Positions 17,887 to 27,052 are shown, numbered from the stretch's first letter. The stretch is DNA of 64,000 bases from Fictibacillus terranigra (GCF_030412265.1 NZ_JAUHLN010000003.1:1-64000); one strand, 5' to 3'. Numbers and translations are program-made. The notes: generated from the sequence alone by a model not told the origin.

Positions 17887-18025
17887 TTACGGTACGTGAT
17901 TTTTATTATGGCTCGACGGAATCTTAGGTAAGCTTGAGTTAACATCCCATTTTATATAACGATAGCCATTATTTACAAAATACCTTTTTCTCTTCCAATC
18001 TTCTATCATAATCTTCTTTATTCAT
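17887..18025 (-). pseudogene. Small unrecognised gene with a frameshift in an A5 run
   Basis: ATG 18025 is preceded by GGGTGAG. It encodes MNKEDYDRRLEEKK and stops shortly after. Moving one base at the AAAAA run gives RYFVNNGYRYIKWDVNSSLP and then KIPSSHNKNHVP before a stop. The joined product would be about 46 residues, with codon use like its neighbours. Probably a recently broken small gene; no family recognised. Confidence 0.35.
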
Positions 18026-18213
18026 TTACTCACCCGTAACGCGATTTATCAGGCTGCCTTTGTCTGAAGGTTAAAGGTTTAATTTTTTCTTTTCTAATCT
18101 GCAAAGTTATAGACAATGTTCTACTCCGGGGTAACCGCCGTGTGAAATGCAGATTGATGCGAAAGTGCGCCGCGGTGACAATAGATTACCTGATCATGTC
18201 AACCGTATGGACA

Positions 18214-18253
18214 AGTTATTGATACTTACTCCTTGCTCCAGTAATCAATAACT
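18214..18253. terminator. Hairpin downstream of the TagC-like gene
   Basis: Perfect 10-bp inverted repeat AGTTATTGAT/ATCAATAACT with a 20-nt loop, about 40 nt past the stop of the minus-strand gene at 18292. It lacks a T tract, so it may be a weak terminator or a stability element. Confidence 0.4.
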
Positions 18254-18291
18254 ATCTTATTCGAATTCTCAATAAACTAAGTTTACCTTTT

Positions 18292-19335
18292 TTAATTATT
18301 AGAACCATTGATTTTTTTCTCAGATATTAATCGGTCCAAGTAATAAATATTCGCCAACCGGTTTGGTGTGAAATTAGAAGCAAAGCCGACACTTAGCTGT
18401 GCTTTACGAGGATGTTTGATATCCGGAATTCGGACCCCCATGCCTTCTGGCTCTCTATAGGTGAGATCATTTCCGCCAGTGAAAAGTTTTTTATCTACTG
18501 TTTTAGATGTAAACCAATCTACTGAGGTAATATAGGTATTGCCATAAGGTTCCACAGATCCACTCGCACCATAAGCGTTGCCTTCAAGTAAGTATAAATG
18601 CCTGCCAAACGATGCAAATCCCTGGAAGGTACCCATGGAGGGTTGCTCCACATCCGCAATAGGTTTATATACCTTTTGTTTTACATCTTGTAGATTATAC
18701 AATGCAAAGTAAAAACTACCATTTAATCTGTAACGCATGGTTAATAAGTTGTTGGCTGAATCAATATTCACAGTAGTACGGTCTGCACCCTGAATTAGCT
18801 GGTGTTTTTCTAATTCTGGACTATCAGGAGTCATTATAGCTCCGTCATTGAAAGGAAATCTGGCAAGCTTTGTACCCCAACCTTCTTTTCCTTCTGCCAC
18901 AGAATCTGTTTCAGACCAGATATATGCAGTTTCTCCATGAGTTTCCAGACCAATTTGGACACCATGACCGAAACCTTTAAGATACATATGCCCTAACTCG
19001 TTTCCTTCACTATCAAGTTTAGTTAAGGTCAAATCTCCGTTTAAACTTCTATTAGCTCCACTAACCGGTGCAGGTTCTCCAGGAAGCTGTATCCCTCCTG
19101 CGGTTAACTGTACAACGTAAGTATGTTTATGTACGTTATCGAAAGCAAACGATTGCAGGACCGTACCGTTGTGGAGTGGTTTATCTCGGAAAAACGGAGT
19201 TCCGGGAGCAGATAAATCAAATACTTTCGAAGTACAACTGATTGGTTGTGCACTTGTATTTGAAGAAATAGCAAAAATCATACTAGATAGAAGAAAACTA
19301 ATGGTTATTTTACCTAGTAATCTAGTTTTTTTCAT
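18292..19335 (-). CDS. Secreted TagC/helveticin J-like beta-propeller protein
   Basis: 347 residues with a signal peptide (residues 1-29, ending NTSA-Q). The mature part resembles the P68 RBP/TagC-like beta-propeller family, with repeats of the form FDNVHKHTYVVQL, DLTLTKLDSEGNELGHMYLK, GVQIGLETHGETAYIWSETD and PEGMGVR. The family includes B. subtilis TagC (DinC) and helveticin J-type bacteriocins. Known members bind teichoic acids or phage receptors; the exact activity is unclear. AAGGAGAG precedes ATG 19335. It lies downstream of mgtC and the phosphodiesterase gene, which may link it to teichoic acid handling. Confidence 0.75.
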   Translation of the reverse strand: MKKTRLLGKITISFLLSSMIFAISSNTSAQPISCTSKVFDLSAPGTPFFRDKPLHNGTVLQSFAFDNVHKHTYVVQLTAGGIQLPGEPAPVSGANRSLNGDLTLTKLDSEGNELGHMYLKGFGHGVQIGLETHGETAYIWSETDSVAEGKEGWGTKLARFPFNDGAIMTPDSPELEKHQLIQGADRTTVNIDSANNLLTMRYRLNGSFYFALYNLQDVKQKVYKPIADVEQPSMGTFQGFASFGRHLYLLEGNAYGASGSVEPYGNTYITSVDWFTSKTVDKKLFTGGNDLTYREPEGMGVRIPDIKHPRKAQLSVGFASNFTPNRLANIYYLDRLISEKKINGSNN

Positions 19336-19355
19336 ATCATCTCTCCTTAATTTTT

Positions 19356-19850
19356 CTACATGGTAATATTTTTAATTTTTTTTCGTTCTTTTAAGTTCAC
19401 TATTTTCCTTCTTTCAACCAAGTTACCGATTTTCGCTAAAACCAGCGATATGATGACGGCAAAGGAAACTATTCCGTAAAATCCAGCTCCAATTCCAATT
19501 CCGACTCCCCCAGCTAAAAATATCATAGCCGCTGATGTAAGACCTTTAACTTGAATTCCGTCTTTTAGAATGACCCCACCTCCTAAAAAACCGAGGCCTG
19601 CTACCACTTGAGCAGTCAATCGCATAGGATCCATTCTTATCGTGCTACTCATCGAACTGAATTTATCCACACTATAAATCGAGATTAACGTTATTAATGT
19701 ACTAGCTACACAAACATACATATACGTTTTTATTCCTGCTGGTTTGCTTTTAGATTCACGATCCCAGCCAATAAGAAAACCTAACAAAGCACTAATCAAC
19801 ACACGAACATACATTTCATAATCATTTGACCACGTAAAGGTAATATCCAT
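19356..19850 (-). CDS. MgtC/SapB family membrane protein
   Basis: 164 residues. Four to five TM helices with the family pattern RVLISALLGFLIGWDRESK (residues 16-34), VAGLGFLGGGVILKDG near 88-103 and LTSAAMIFLAGGVGIGIGAG. MgtC proteins modulate Mg2+/phosphate homeostasis and ATP synthase in pathogens; in spore formers the role is unclear. Starts 11 nt after the phosphodiesterase gene (ribosome binding site GGGGGG), so it is co-transcribed. Confidence 0.88.
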   Translation of the reverse strand: MDITFTWSNDYEMYVRVLISALLGFLIGWDRESKSKPAGIKTYMYVCVASTLITLISIYSVDKFSSMSSTIRMDPMRLTAQVVAGLGFLGGGVILKDGIQVKGLTSAAMIFLAGGVGIGIGAGFYGIVSFAVIISLVLAKIGNLVERRKIVNLKERKKIKNITM

Positions 19851-19861
19851 CCCCCCTCTGA

Positions 19862-20647
19862 TTAAGCACGTTCGTAGTTACTATTGCGTATTTTTAATGC
19901 TGGAATAGGATTATTACAGGTCATAAGAGTAATTCCGCATTCCAGTGATTGATATACCTGCTGATCATTGTCAGGACAATAACTCCAACATAAAATCCCT
20001 AGATCCTTAAATTCCTTAACTAAATCTGCGTTTAATAGTTTCATACTGATGCCTACTGCCCACATTTTTGAATACGTCCCATCTGCACCTGGTACAAAAT
20101 TGAACATACATTGTCCCGGAAATCCTTGTGTTTTCAGTTGATAGTTGTCATGGATATGCGCCACGATTTCCGCATCAAAACTAGTAAACACACATCGGGA
20201 GAGAAAATTGTATTCCTCCAGCTTTGCAATGGCTGCATCTGCTACTTCTCTTGCGTTACTACTCGGTTTGATTTCTACATTTAATAGAACTTCAGGATAA
20301 GATTTAAGCAGCCCGCAAAGTTCATCCAAGGTTGGTATTTGAAACTCTTGACCTGAAGTGCCATATCCCACTCCGGCATTTAGTTGTTTGAGTTGGTTAA
20401 GAGTGTAATCATTAATTTTTCCTTTACCATCGGTCGTTCGATTAAGTGTTTCGTCATGTATAACCATAAGAATATTGTCTTTGGAAAACCTTAAATCAAA
20501 TTCGAGCATGTCTACACCTAACCCCAGGGCTTTTTGGAAAGACAAGAGCGTATTTTCAGGATACTCTGCCATGTATCCTCTGTGCCCTGCAATATATAGG
20601 GAAGAATTATCTTTAAGACGGTCAATCAAATACCTCAGTCCTTTCAT
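19862..20647 (-). CDS. Cytoplasmic glycerophosphodiester phosphodiesterase (UgpQ-like)
   Basis: 261 residues, GDPD domain. AGHRGYMAEYPENT near residues 20-33 carries the catalytic His. LEFDLRFSKDNILMVIHDE holds the metal ligands and second catalytic His, and NVEIKPS the Glu-Lys pair. It hydrolyses glycerophosphodiesters to glycerol 3-phosphate plus the alcohol. There is no signal peptide, so it acts on imported substrate. The ATG at 20647 has no ribosome binding site; TTG at 20629, preceded by AAAGGACTGAGG, is a good alternative. A terminator-like hairpin lies just upstream, and the Ugp-like importer genes precede it. Confidence 0.88.
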   Translation of the reverse strand: MKGLRYLIDRLKDNSSLYIAGHRGYMAEYPENTLLSFQKALGLGVDMLEFDLRFSKDNILMVIHDETLNRTTDGKGKINDYTLNQLKQLNAGVGYGTSGQEFQIPTLDELCGLLKSYPEVLLNVEIKPSSNAREVADAAIAKLEEYNFLSRCVFTSFDAEIVAHIHDNYQLKTQGFPGQCMFNFVPGADGTYSKMWAVGISMKLLNADLVKEFKDLGILCWSYCPDNDQQVYQSLECGITLMTCNNPIPALKIRNSNYERA

Positions 20648-20655
20648 ATAAAAAA

Positions 20656-20721
20656 GGAGCCTGGAAAATCAATAGAAATCACAAATTTTTTGTAAATTTC
20701 ATCTGTATTTTTCTAGGCTCC
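20656..20721 (-). terminator. Long stem-loop with T6, between binding-protein and phosphodiesterase genes
   Basis: On the minus strand GGAGCCTaGAAAAAT and ATTTTCcAGGCTCC pair across a 38-nt loop and are followed by TTTTTT directly at the phosphodiesterase start. It looks like an intra-operon partial terminator or an mRNA 3'-end stabiliser that lowers expression of the downstream genes. Confidence 0.6.
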
Positions 20722-20736
20722 AAAGTATTTAAGAAA

Positions 20737-22020
20737 TTAATTTTCTGATAGTATTCTTTCTGTTTCTTTTTTGAACGTTTTAAGTGTTGGTTCAATCTTA
20801 GCATCATCGTACATAATGGCCTCTATAGCAGAGAAAAACTCATGCATGGTTTGCGGCCAAGCGACACTTTTGTTATTATCTACAGCATATTTGAGTTGAT
20901 CGTATGCGGTTTTACGATTTGGCTCCTTTGCCCAGAGGTCTTGTATTTCTTTCGACTCAGCCATCTTTTTCGTAAATGGAAGATAACCCGTATCTAAAAT
21001 AAACTGTAAAAGTCCATCTGGATCCTCCATCATAAAATCTATAAACTTCCAAGCAGCTTCTTTATTTTTTGATGAAGCAAGCATTGCCACGTTTCCTCCT
21101 CCAGTAGGAGTCGCATAAACATCATTTTTGGGCAAGAAAGCTGTTACATAATCAAACTTAGCATTTTGGCTGATATCGCCGATTGTGCCTGTTGATTGAA
21201 ACATCATAGGTACCTTGCCTGTTGTAAACATCTGGTTTACAATATTTCCGGAATCTTGGGATGGTGGGTAATATAACGCACCTGTTTTTTGCATATCCTT
21301 TAGATATTCGAAAACTTTAACTCCAACATCATTTTTCTCAAAGCCAATTGATGTTTTGTCTTTATTAAAGAAAGTTCCTTTGGATTGCGAAATCATCGCA
21401 ATTGGATACCAAGTATCATAAGGCATCGTAAACCCGTAGCGGTTAACTTTGCCACCTTCTTTAACAACCAGTGCATTTGCTACTTTTTTTAGTTCCTCCC
21501 AGTTTGTAGGAACTTTCAACCCTTTTTCATCCAGGATTGTTTTGTTCACATGTAAGATCGGTGTGGACCTGTTTAAAGGCAAAGACACCAATTTCTCATT
21601 AAAAGTTGAGTGGCCCATCAAACCCTTTGCGAAATCACTTTTCTTAAGGCCACTCGATTTTAGATACGAAGACATGTCTTCTAATACATCCGATTCTGCA
21701 AATTGTTGGACATATGCACGTTCCAGCATGGTTACATCAGGCCCTGTATTAGCTGAAATGGATTGTTGAAGCTTTGTTGCGGCTTCATCATACGATCCTT
21801 GAAAAGTTCCTACAACTTTTACCTCATCTTGGCTATCATTAAATCGTTGAATGAGGGCATCCATATATTCACCGTTCTTCCCATCTAATGAATGCCAAAA
21901 TTGAATAGTAGTTTTGCCGCCATTACCATTTGAACCGTTTGCTTTTTCTTCCCCATTACAGCCTGATAGAAGAACAAAAATCATAATAGCGACTAAACTC
22001 AATAAATAGCTTTTCTTCAT
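20737..22020 (-). CDS. ABC importer substrate-binding lipoprotein (UgpB-like, family 1)
   Basis: 427 residues. Lipoprotein signal with lipobox LSGC (Cys21), then a family 1 extracellular solute-binding fold: TIQFWHSLDGKNGEYMDALI at residues 40-59, TGPDVTMLERAYVQQFAES, and PMMFQSTGTIGDISQNAKF. It captures substrate outside the membrane and delivers it to the two permeases encoded just upstream. Similarity is to the glycerol-3-phosphate/glycerophosphodiester UgpB group, which fits the downstream phosphodiesterase. The ligand itself is inference. Confidence 0.88.
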   Translation of the reverse strand: MKKSYLLSLVAIMIFVLLSGCNGEEKANGSNGNGGKTTIQFWHSLDGKNGEYMDALIQRFNDSQDEVKVVGTFQGSYDEAATKLQQSISANTGPDVTMLERAYVQQFAESDVLEDMSSYLKSSGLKKSDFAKGLMGHSTFNEKLVSLPLNRSTPILHVNKTILDEKGLKVPTNWEELKKVANALVVKEGGKVNRYGFTMPYDTWYPIAMISQSKGTFFNKDKTSIGFEKNDVGVKVFEYLKDMQKTGALYYPPSQDSGNIVNQMFTTGKVPMMFQSTGTIGDISQNAKFDYVTAFLPKNDVYATPTGGGNVAMLASSKNKEAAWKFIDFMMEDPDGLLQFILDTGYLPFTKKMAESKEIQDLWAKEPNRKTAYDQLKYAVDNNKSVAWPQTMHEFFSAIEAIMYDDAKIEPTLKTFKKETERILSEN

Positions 22021-22052
22021 AATAAAGCCCCCTCATTATTAAATGATGAAAA

Positions 22053-22877
22053 TTATTTAATCCCTGAGTAAACAAACGCTTTAACAATATGTTTTGAACA
22101 TAACAAGTAGACAATAAGGATAGGAACAACTAAGACGACATTCCCTGCCATAATGATGTGCCAGTTACTAATTCCTTCTGATTGTTTAAGCATTGCAATT
22201 CCTAAAGTCAATGGCCTAACTTCATTTGTATCTGTCATGACAAGAGGCCAAAAATAATCGTTCCAATGACTGACAAAACTGAATAATGCAATAGTGGCTA
22301 ACGCCGGCTTAGCCATGGGTGTCATGATTTTCCATACGATCTTAAACTCACTGGCATTATCTAACCTTGCCGCCTCAATAATTTCTTCTGGGATCTGCAT
22401 AAAATATTGCCGCAATAGGAAGATTCCAAATGCATTAGACATAAAAGGCAGGATTTGTGGAACCAATGTTTTAATAAGTCCCCAGTCAGCCATCATTAAA
22501 TAAATAGGAATAAATGTAACCTGTCCCGGCATCATGAAGGCAATTAATACCATACCAAACAAAATTTTTTTCCCAGCAAAGTCATACTTTGCAAACGCAT
22601 AAGCCGCTGGAATCATTACGAGAAACTGTATAATTATGATGGATGAGGTAATAATTACGGAATTTTTTGCATAGGTGACAAAAGGGCCGGAACTCATTGC
22701 ATCCACAAAGTTAATCCACTGTGGAGATGACGGAAAAATGGTAGGCGGAATTTTAATGGTTTCTTCAAATGTTTGAAGTGATGTAGAAATCATCCAGATG
22801 AATGGAAAGACGAAAGATAATAAAACTGCAGCTTTTAATATATAATCCAATGACAACCATATGTTATATTTTTTCAA
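22053..22877 (-). CDS. ABC importer permease (UgpE/MalG-like)
   Basis: 274 residues, six TM segments. The EAA loop IPEEIIEAARLDNASEFKIV near residues 168-187 docks with the ATPase. First TM at about 14-32 (AAVLLSFVFPFIWMISTSL). MalG/UgpE-type inner-membrane subunit of a carbohydrate importer. Lies 32 nt after the binding-protein gene in operon order and 37 nt downstream of the partner permease. Confidence 0.92.
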   Translation of the reverse strand: MKKYNIWLSLDYILKAAVLLSFVFPFIWMISTSLQTFEETIKIPPTIFPSSPQWINFVDAMSSGPFVTYAKNSVIITSSIIIIQFLVMIPAAYAFAKYDFAGKKILFGMVLIAFMMPGQVTFIPIYLMMADWGLIKTLVPQILPFMSNAFGIFLLRQYFMQIPEEIIEAARLDNASEFKIVWKIMTPMAKPALATIALFSFVSHWNDYFWPLVMTDTNEVRPLTLGIAMLKQSEGISNWHIIMAGNVVLVVPILIVYLLCSKHIVKAFVYSGIK

Positions 22878-22914
22878 ATGATATACCCCCTTCTTGTATT
22901 TCTTTCATAGGTTG

Positions 22915-23793
22915 TCATTGATAATGCACCTTCCTGGAAAGTAACCAAAAGTAGATAATAGTCAGAATGCCGATAATCGCCATCAAAACTACCCCTGTAG
23001 CAGCTGCATAGCCAATATTAGTGGTCCGAAAACCGTAGATATAGTAGACAAGCGTGTTGGTTGCATTGTTTGGACCTCCTCCGGTCATGATCCTAACAGT
23101 ATCAAAGACCTTAAAAGAGCCTATCGTCATAATAATTAAGATGAAGAACATTTGAGGTGAAATCAGTGGCAGTGTGATCCTGTGAAATACTCTGAATTTA
23201 CTTGTATTATCCAATGCTGCTGCTTCGTATATGTTTGGTGATATTCCTTGAAGCGCAGCTACTAAAATTAATACATAGTAACCAATACCATGCCAAACTG
23301 AAACAATAATGATTGAAAATAGTGCTGTCTTTGAGCTTTGCAGCCATTGTGAAGGTGGTAAGCCCAAACTTTCTAAAACATAATTAAGAAATCCTAAATT
23401 GGGCTCCATCATCCATAGCCATACAAGAGAAACCGATACGATTGAAATGATATGAGGTGTAAATATTCCGGCTTGAACAATATAGTTCATTCTTGTTCTT
23501 TTACTTAGCCATACAGCAATGAGCAAGGATATAAGCATGGTTAATGTAACAACACCACCGGTATAAATCACCGTATTTAATAAGGATTTATAAAAATCTT
23601 CCCTGCTAAAGATTTGTATATAATTACTAAATCCAATGTATTTACTCATGGCACTGTTTAACAAGTTGTACTTAAAGAAACTTAAATAGAGCAGATAGAT
23701 CATAGGATAGATTACAAATAGGAATATGCCTATCATCGCGGGGCCTATCATTACATACGGCCTGAGTATTTCCCATACCTTATTGTTTTTCAT
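22915..23793 (-). CDS. ABC importer permease (UgpA/MalF-like)
   Basis: 292 residues, six TM helices. The EAA loop ISPNIYEAAALDNTSKFRVF lies near residues 192-211. MalF/UgpA class partner of the downstream permease. It follows the ATPase gene with a 1-nt gap, so translation is likely coupled. Confidence 0.92.
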   Translation of the reverse strand: MKNNKVWEILRPYVMIGPAMIGIFLFVIYPMIYLLYLSFFKYNLLNSAMSKYIGFSNYIQIFSREDFYKSLLNTVIYTGGVVTLTMLISLLIAVWLSKRTRMNYIVQAGIFTPHIISIVSVSLVWLWMMEPNLGFLNYVLESLGLPPSQWLQSSKTALFSIIIVSVWHGIGYYVLILVAALQGISPNIYEAAALDNTSKFRVFHRITLPLISPQMFFILIIMTIGSFKVFDTVRIMTGGGPNNATNTLVYYIYGFRTTNIGYAAATGVVLMAIIGILTIIYFWLLSRKVHYQ

Positions 23794-23794
23794 C

Positions 23795-24838
23795 TCAATA
23801 ACCTCTCAACGCCTCAAAGTAATCTCGATAGTGGATATGGTCTTTATGTATGCGGTCCCCATCATCCGCAAAGAAATACAATTTATCCGAATTGACACCG
23901 ATGTGTATTTTTTGATTTACACTGAACTTATCAATGAGACTTTTAATCATAAAGGAGGTTTCTTTGTACCTTATTTGATAGAGTGTTTCTGAACCAAGCA
24001 TCTCTCTTGTTGTAACTTCTCCCTGAAGGGTAAAAGGTGACTCAACTGGCTCAGTTGAAGCAGTTACACTCTCGGGGCGAAAGCCGAATCTAACTCCATC
24101 TACACCTAGCTCACCAATATTCATAGGTGGTGTGCCAATAAATTGAGCCACGAAAATGTTGTTAGGCTCATGATATATTTCCTCTGGAGGAGCTTCCTGT
24201 TGAATGAGTCCTTGATTCATTAGTACAATGGTATCTGCCATTGACATCGCTTCTACCTGATCATGTGTCACATAGACAAAAGTCGTTCCAAGTTTTTTAT
24301 GTAATTCTATGAGGTCGATACGCATCTGTGCTCTAAGTTTCGCATCAAGATTTGACAAAGGTTCATCCATTAAAAAGACCGAGGGTTGCTTAACCATCGC
24401 ACGGGCCAGTGCAACCCGCTGACGCTGCCCTCCCGATAAAGTGGATGGCTTGCGGCCAAGATACTCACTTAAACCCACTGCTTCACTGATGCTCTCCACT
24501 AATTTTTTTCTTTCAATTTTATTCACTTTATTATTTTTGAGTCCAAACTCAATATTTTCTCGAACAGACATCGTAGGGTATATTGCATAATTTTGAAACA
24601 CCATCGCTACCCCTCTTTTACCAGGGGCAATATTTGAAATATCTTTCCCATTAAGAAGGACTGAGCCAGAAGTTTGCGGACCTATTCCAGCAATCATTCG
24701 CAACAGTGTTGTTTTCCCGCATCCTGAAGGTCCAACTAAAACGGTAAATTTTCCATCTTCGATTCTTAGGTTTAAATCTTTAATGATTTCCTTTTTTTCA
24801 AATTCTTTCGTAACGTTAACAAATTCTATTGATGCCAA
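23795..24838 (-). CDS. ABC importer ATPase (UgpC/MsmK-like, MalK family)
   Basis: 347 residues. Walker A GPSGCGKTT at 38-46, Q-loop, signature LSGGQRQRVALARAM near 134-148, and Walker B SVFLMDEPLSNLDAKLR. A C-terminal TOBE-type regulatory domain starts near 235 (FGFRPESV). Energises the two permeases encoded downstream. First gene of the importer operon; its start lies about 40 nt from a cre site and about 150 nt from putative DeoR operators. Confidence 0.93.
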   Translation of the reverse strand: MASIEFVNVTKEFEKKEIIKDLNLRIEDGKFTVLVGPSGCGKTTLLRMIAGIGPQTSGSVLLNGKDISNIAPGKRGVAMVFQNYAIYPTMSVRENIEFGLKNNKVNKIERKKLVESISEAVGLSEYLGRKPSTLSGGQRQRVALARAMVKQPSVFLMDEPLSNLDAKLRAQMRIDLIELHKKLGTTFVYVTHDQVEAMSMADTIVLMNQGLIQQEAPPEEIYHEPNNIFVAQFIGTPPMNIGELGVDGVRFGFRPESVTASTEPVESPFTLQGEVTTREMLGSETLYQIRYKETSFMIKSLIDKFSVNQKIHIGVNSDKLYFFADDGDRIHKDHIHYRDYFEALRGY

Positions 24839-24871
24839 AAAAGATGCCTCCTTTCAATAAAAGCTTTTTAT

Positions 24872-24885
24872 TTAAAGCGCTTACA
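24872..24885 (-). promoter_or_regulatory. Candidate cre (CcpA) site of the importer operon
   Basis: TGTAAGCGCTTTAA on the minus strand matches the cre consensus TGWAARCGYTWNCA at all but one position. It lies between the putative promoter and the ATPase start, where CcpA binding would block transcription when preferred sugars are present. Confidence 0.6.
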
Positions 24886-24990
24886 TATTAAAAATGGTTA
24901 TATCTTTTGAGCAGGATGCTCTTTAATCATTTTCTTTGCTTCTCATTTACGTGAAAAAACAAAAAATGGTCCATAATTCGCGCTTGAAAT

Positions 24991-25028
24991 TGTTCATTTT
25001 TGTTGCTACATTTTGATCATTATTGCTC
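24991..25028 (-). promoter_or_regulatory. Putative DeoR-type operator, two copies, importer promoter
   Basis: TGTTCATTTTTGTTG and TGATCATTATTGCTC lie 23 nt apart and share the pattern TGNTCRTTWTTGYTS. The same pattern recurs before the TarJ-like gene, the kinase gene and the regulator gene itself, which is the basis for calling it the operator of the DeoR protein encoded at 25043. Confidence 0.5.
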
Positions 25029-25042
25029 AATTATAAATATAG

Positions 25043-25810
25043 TTACGCAAGATAAACACTTATTCCTATTTCCTCGAATTGTTGAATCTGCATTTCTGAA
25101 GCCTCTTCTCCAGTAACTAATTTATCAATCCCATTAGCCGGCACTACCCTGTGAAGTGAAACACCACCTATTTTAGTATGATCTGTAACTACGATTATCT
25201 CTTGTGCGGCACGGATCATACCTATCTTCGCTGGTACCATTTGTTCCTCAAAATGGGTAATGCCATGCTTTGGGTGGATAGCAGGCGTGCCAATGAACGC
25301 TTTGTGTACATGAAGTGTCTTTAACACCTCATTGGTAAACATGCCATTTAACATAAAACTTTCTGGAAAAAGGATTCCTCCCGTAACAATGACTTTAATG
25401 CCTTTTGAATCTTTAAATTCTGCAGCAATGTTTACGTCATTTGTCACTACGGTGATGTTTGATTTGTTTACAATATTTTTGGCGATTTGAAGTGTGGTAG
25501 TACCTGAATCTAAAATGATATGATCTCCTTCATTTATCATTTCTGCTGCCTTCACACCAATTCTCTGCTTTTCTTCCACTCTTTCCATCGCACGTACGTT
25601 AAATGAAGGCTCTGAGCTTATTCCTTCAGCTAAAACCACACCGCCATGGGTTCTTCTTAAGTGTCCCTCTCGTTCGATTTCTGACAAGTCTCTTCGTATT
25701 GTTGCTTCGTGAACCCTGAATTCTTCGGATAGTTGAGTAACTGAGGCAACGTGATTTTTTTTGACAAAGTCAATTATTTTTAACTTCCGTTCGGCTGCCA
25801 GCATTGAATT
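25043..25810 (-). CDS. DeoR-family transcriptional regulator
   Basis: About 255 residues from MLAAERKLKIIDFVKKNHVA (ATG at about 25804-25810; an upstream ATG at 25828 lacks a ribosome binding site, while AAAGGAGGGAATTC fits the later start). N-terminal DeoR winged helix with VHEATIRRDLSEIEREGHLR as recognition helix. C-terminal sugar-phosphate isomerase-like effector domain (ILDSGTTTLQIAKN, VVTNDVNIAAEF, VTGGILFPESFMLNG). DeoR regulators of this type sense sugar phosphates. It sits between the importer operon and the TarJ-like gene and probably represses both, the kinase and itself. Confidence 0.9.
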   Translation of the reverse strand, partial: NSMLAAERKLKIIDFVKKNHVASVTQLSEEFRVHEATIRRDLSEIEREGHLRRTHGGVVLAEGISSEPSFNVRAMERVEEKQRIGVKAAEMINEGDHIILDSGTTTLQIAKNIVNKSNITVVTNDVNIAAEFKDSKGIKVIVTGGILFPESFMLNGMFTNEVLKTLHVHKAFIGTPAIHPKHGITHFEEQMVPAKIGMIRAAQEIIVVTDHTKIGGVSLHRVVPANGIDKLVTGEEASEMQIQQFEEIGISVYLA

Positions 25811-25839
25811 CCCTCCTTTTGCTATCAATATTTAAAAAA

Positions 25840-25892
25840 TGCTTATTTATGTAGAGTTATATTAAAATTAAGTTCAGTAATGTTTATTTGTC
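25840..25892 (-). promoter_or_regulatory. Putative DeoR operators upstream of deoR
   Basis: TGCTTATTTATG (25840-25851) and TGTTTATTTGTC (25881-25892) resemble the motif found at the other three promoters of the cluster. They lie directly upstream of the regulator gene, suggesting autoregulation. Weaker matches than the others. Confidence 0.35.
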
Positions 25893-25924
25893 AAGTCTTC
25901 CGGCAGAGACTAGAGAGATTTTTT

Positions 25925-27028
25925 TCAAGTTTGTTCCCAGTCAAACTCTAAGACTATCTTCTCCCAACTTCTATGTTTAGCTGCAATATCCATCGCATGT
26001 TTAAAATCTTTAATACTTTTAACAGGGGTAAATTTCAATGGAAGAATGGCTCTTAATTTTTTTTGGTACTCTAAATCTTGCATTTCGGAAAGGACTGCGC
26101 GGTAATCCATACAAGAGCTGCGACTGCTCCCAAATAAGGTAATGCCTTTCTCCAACACATCCCTTGTATTAATTGGAACCCGTTCCTCACTAACACCCAT
26201 TAAAATTATTAAGCCTCCTCTTGCTAAAATATCAATTCCCTGATTAATCGCGCTTTCACTAAAAGATCCTCCTGTGCATTCCACTACCATATCCACTTTT
26301 TCACCGCTATGAAAATCATATTCCTGTACTAAAATTTGTTTCGCAAAGTCAAAATGCGCCAGCTTATCTGGAACTGCTCCAAAAACGGTCAATCGATTTG
26401 AGTCCAATCCGTATACATGATGAATCATTGCAGCGGTTAGGTAACCAACGGGACCATCTCCAAAGACAGCAACCCTTGTATTTGGCAAAGTGAGCTTATT
26501 CTTAACGCGGCTTAAGGCATGATAAGAAACAGTACATAATTCTGAAAGAAGTGCTATTTCATCAGGAATATTTTCGGGTATTGGAATTGCGCATTCTGCA
26601 GGTAGAATTAATCGATTTTGGGCAATTCCATCATATCCACTGCCTAAAAATATATTTTTTTCGCTATAATTGTCTATGAATTCTTGATCACATAACGAAC
26701 TGCATTCTTTCGAAAATCCATTTTGAAGAAGATGTCCAGGTATGTTGGGAACTATGACGACCTTTTGATTGACCTTTATGTCATTAGAAGTACTTTCTAC
26801 AACCTTACCAATTCCTTCATGCAAGAGTGCCATAGGCAATTTTTTAGAAAGTGCTTCCGGTCTTCTTTGTCCTATGTAATACCGTAAATCCGCATGACAA
26901 ATACTAGCAATAATGGGTTCTACAACTACTTGGCCCTCCTTTAGCGTTTGCTCAACCATCACTTCCTGTAATTGAAATGGACTAATCAGTCTATAAGCAC
27001 GTGATTGCAACTGCATTACCATATTCAT
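25925..27028 (-). CDS. Zinc-type polyol(-phosphate) dehydrogenase, TarJ-like
   Basis: 367 residues of the medium-chain dehydrogenase family. Closest recalled relative is TarJ, ribitol-5-phosphate 2-dehydrogenase. Shared features are SICHADLRYYIGQRRPEALS near residues 42-61 (Cys43 Zn ligand), KLPMALLHEGIGKV (His-Glu), the Rossmann GDGPVGYLTA near 187, ECTGGSFSESAINQGID and EKGITLFGSSRSSCMDYR. TarJ interconverts D-ribulose 5-phosphate and D-ribitol 5-phosphate. TarI, needed for teichoic acid synthesis, is absent here and a pentulose kinase gene is divergent, so a catabolic role is likelier. GAGGAGGAAAGAG precedes ATG 27028. Confidence 0.72.
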   Translation of the reverse strand: MNMVMQLQSRAYRLISPFQLQEVMVEQTLKEGQVVVEPIIASICHADLRYYIGQRRPEALSKKLPMALLHEGIGKVVESTSNDIKVNQKVVIVPNIPGHLLQNGFSKECSSLCDQEFIDNYSEKNIFLGSGYDGIAQNRLILPAECAIPIPENIPDEIALLSELCTVSYHALSRVKNKLTLPNTRVAVFGDGPVGYLTAAMIHHVYGLDSNRLTVFGAVPDKLAHFDFAKQILVQEYDFHSGEKVDMVVECTGGSFSESAINQGIDILARGGLIILMGVSEERVPINTRDVLEKGITLFGSSRSSCMDYRAVLSEMQDLEYQKKLRAILPLKFTPVKSIKDFKHAMDIAAKHRSWEKIVLEFDWEQT

Positions 27029-27052
27029 TCTCTTTCCTCCTCTTTATGAAAT

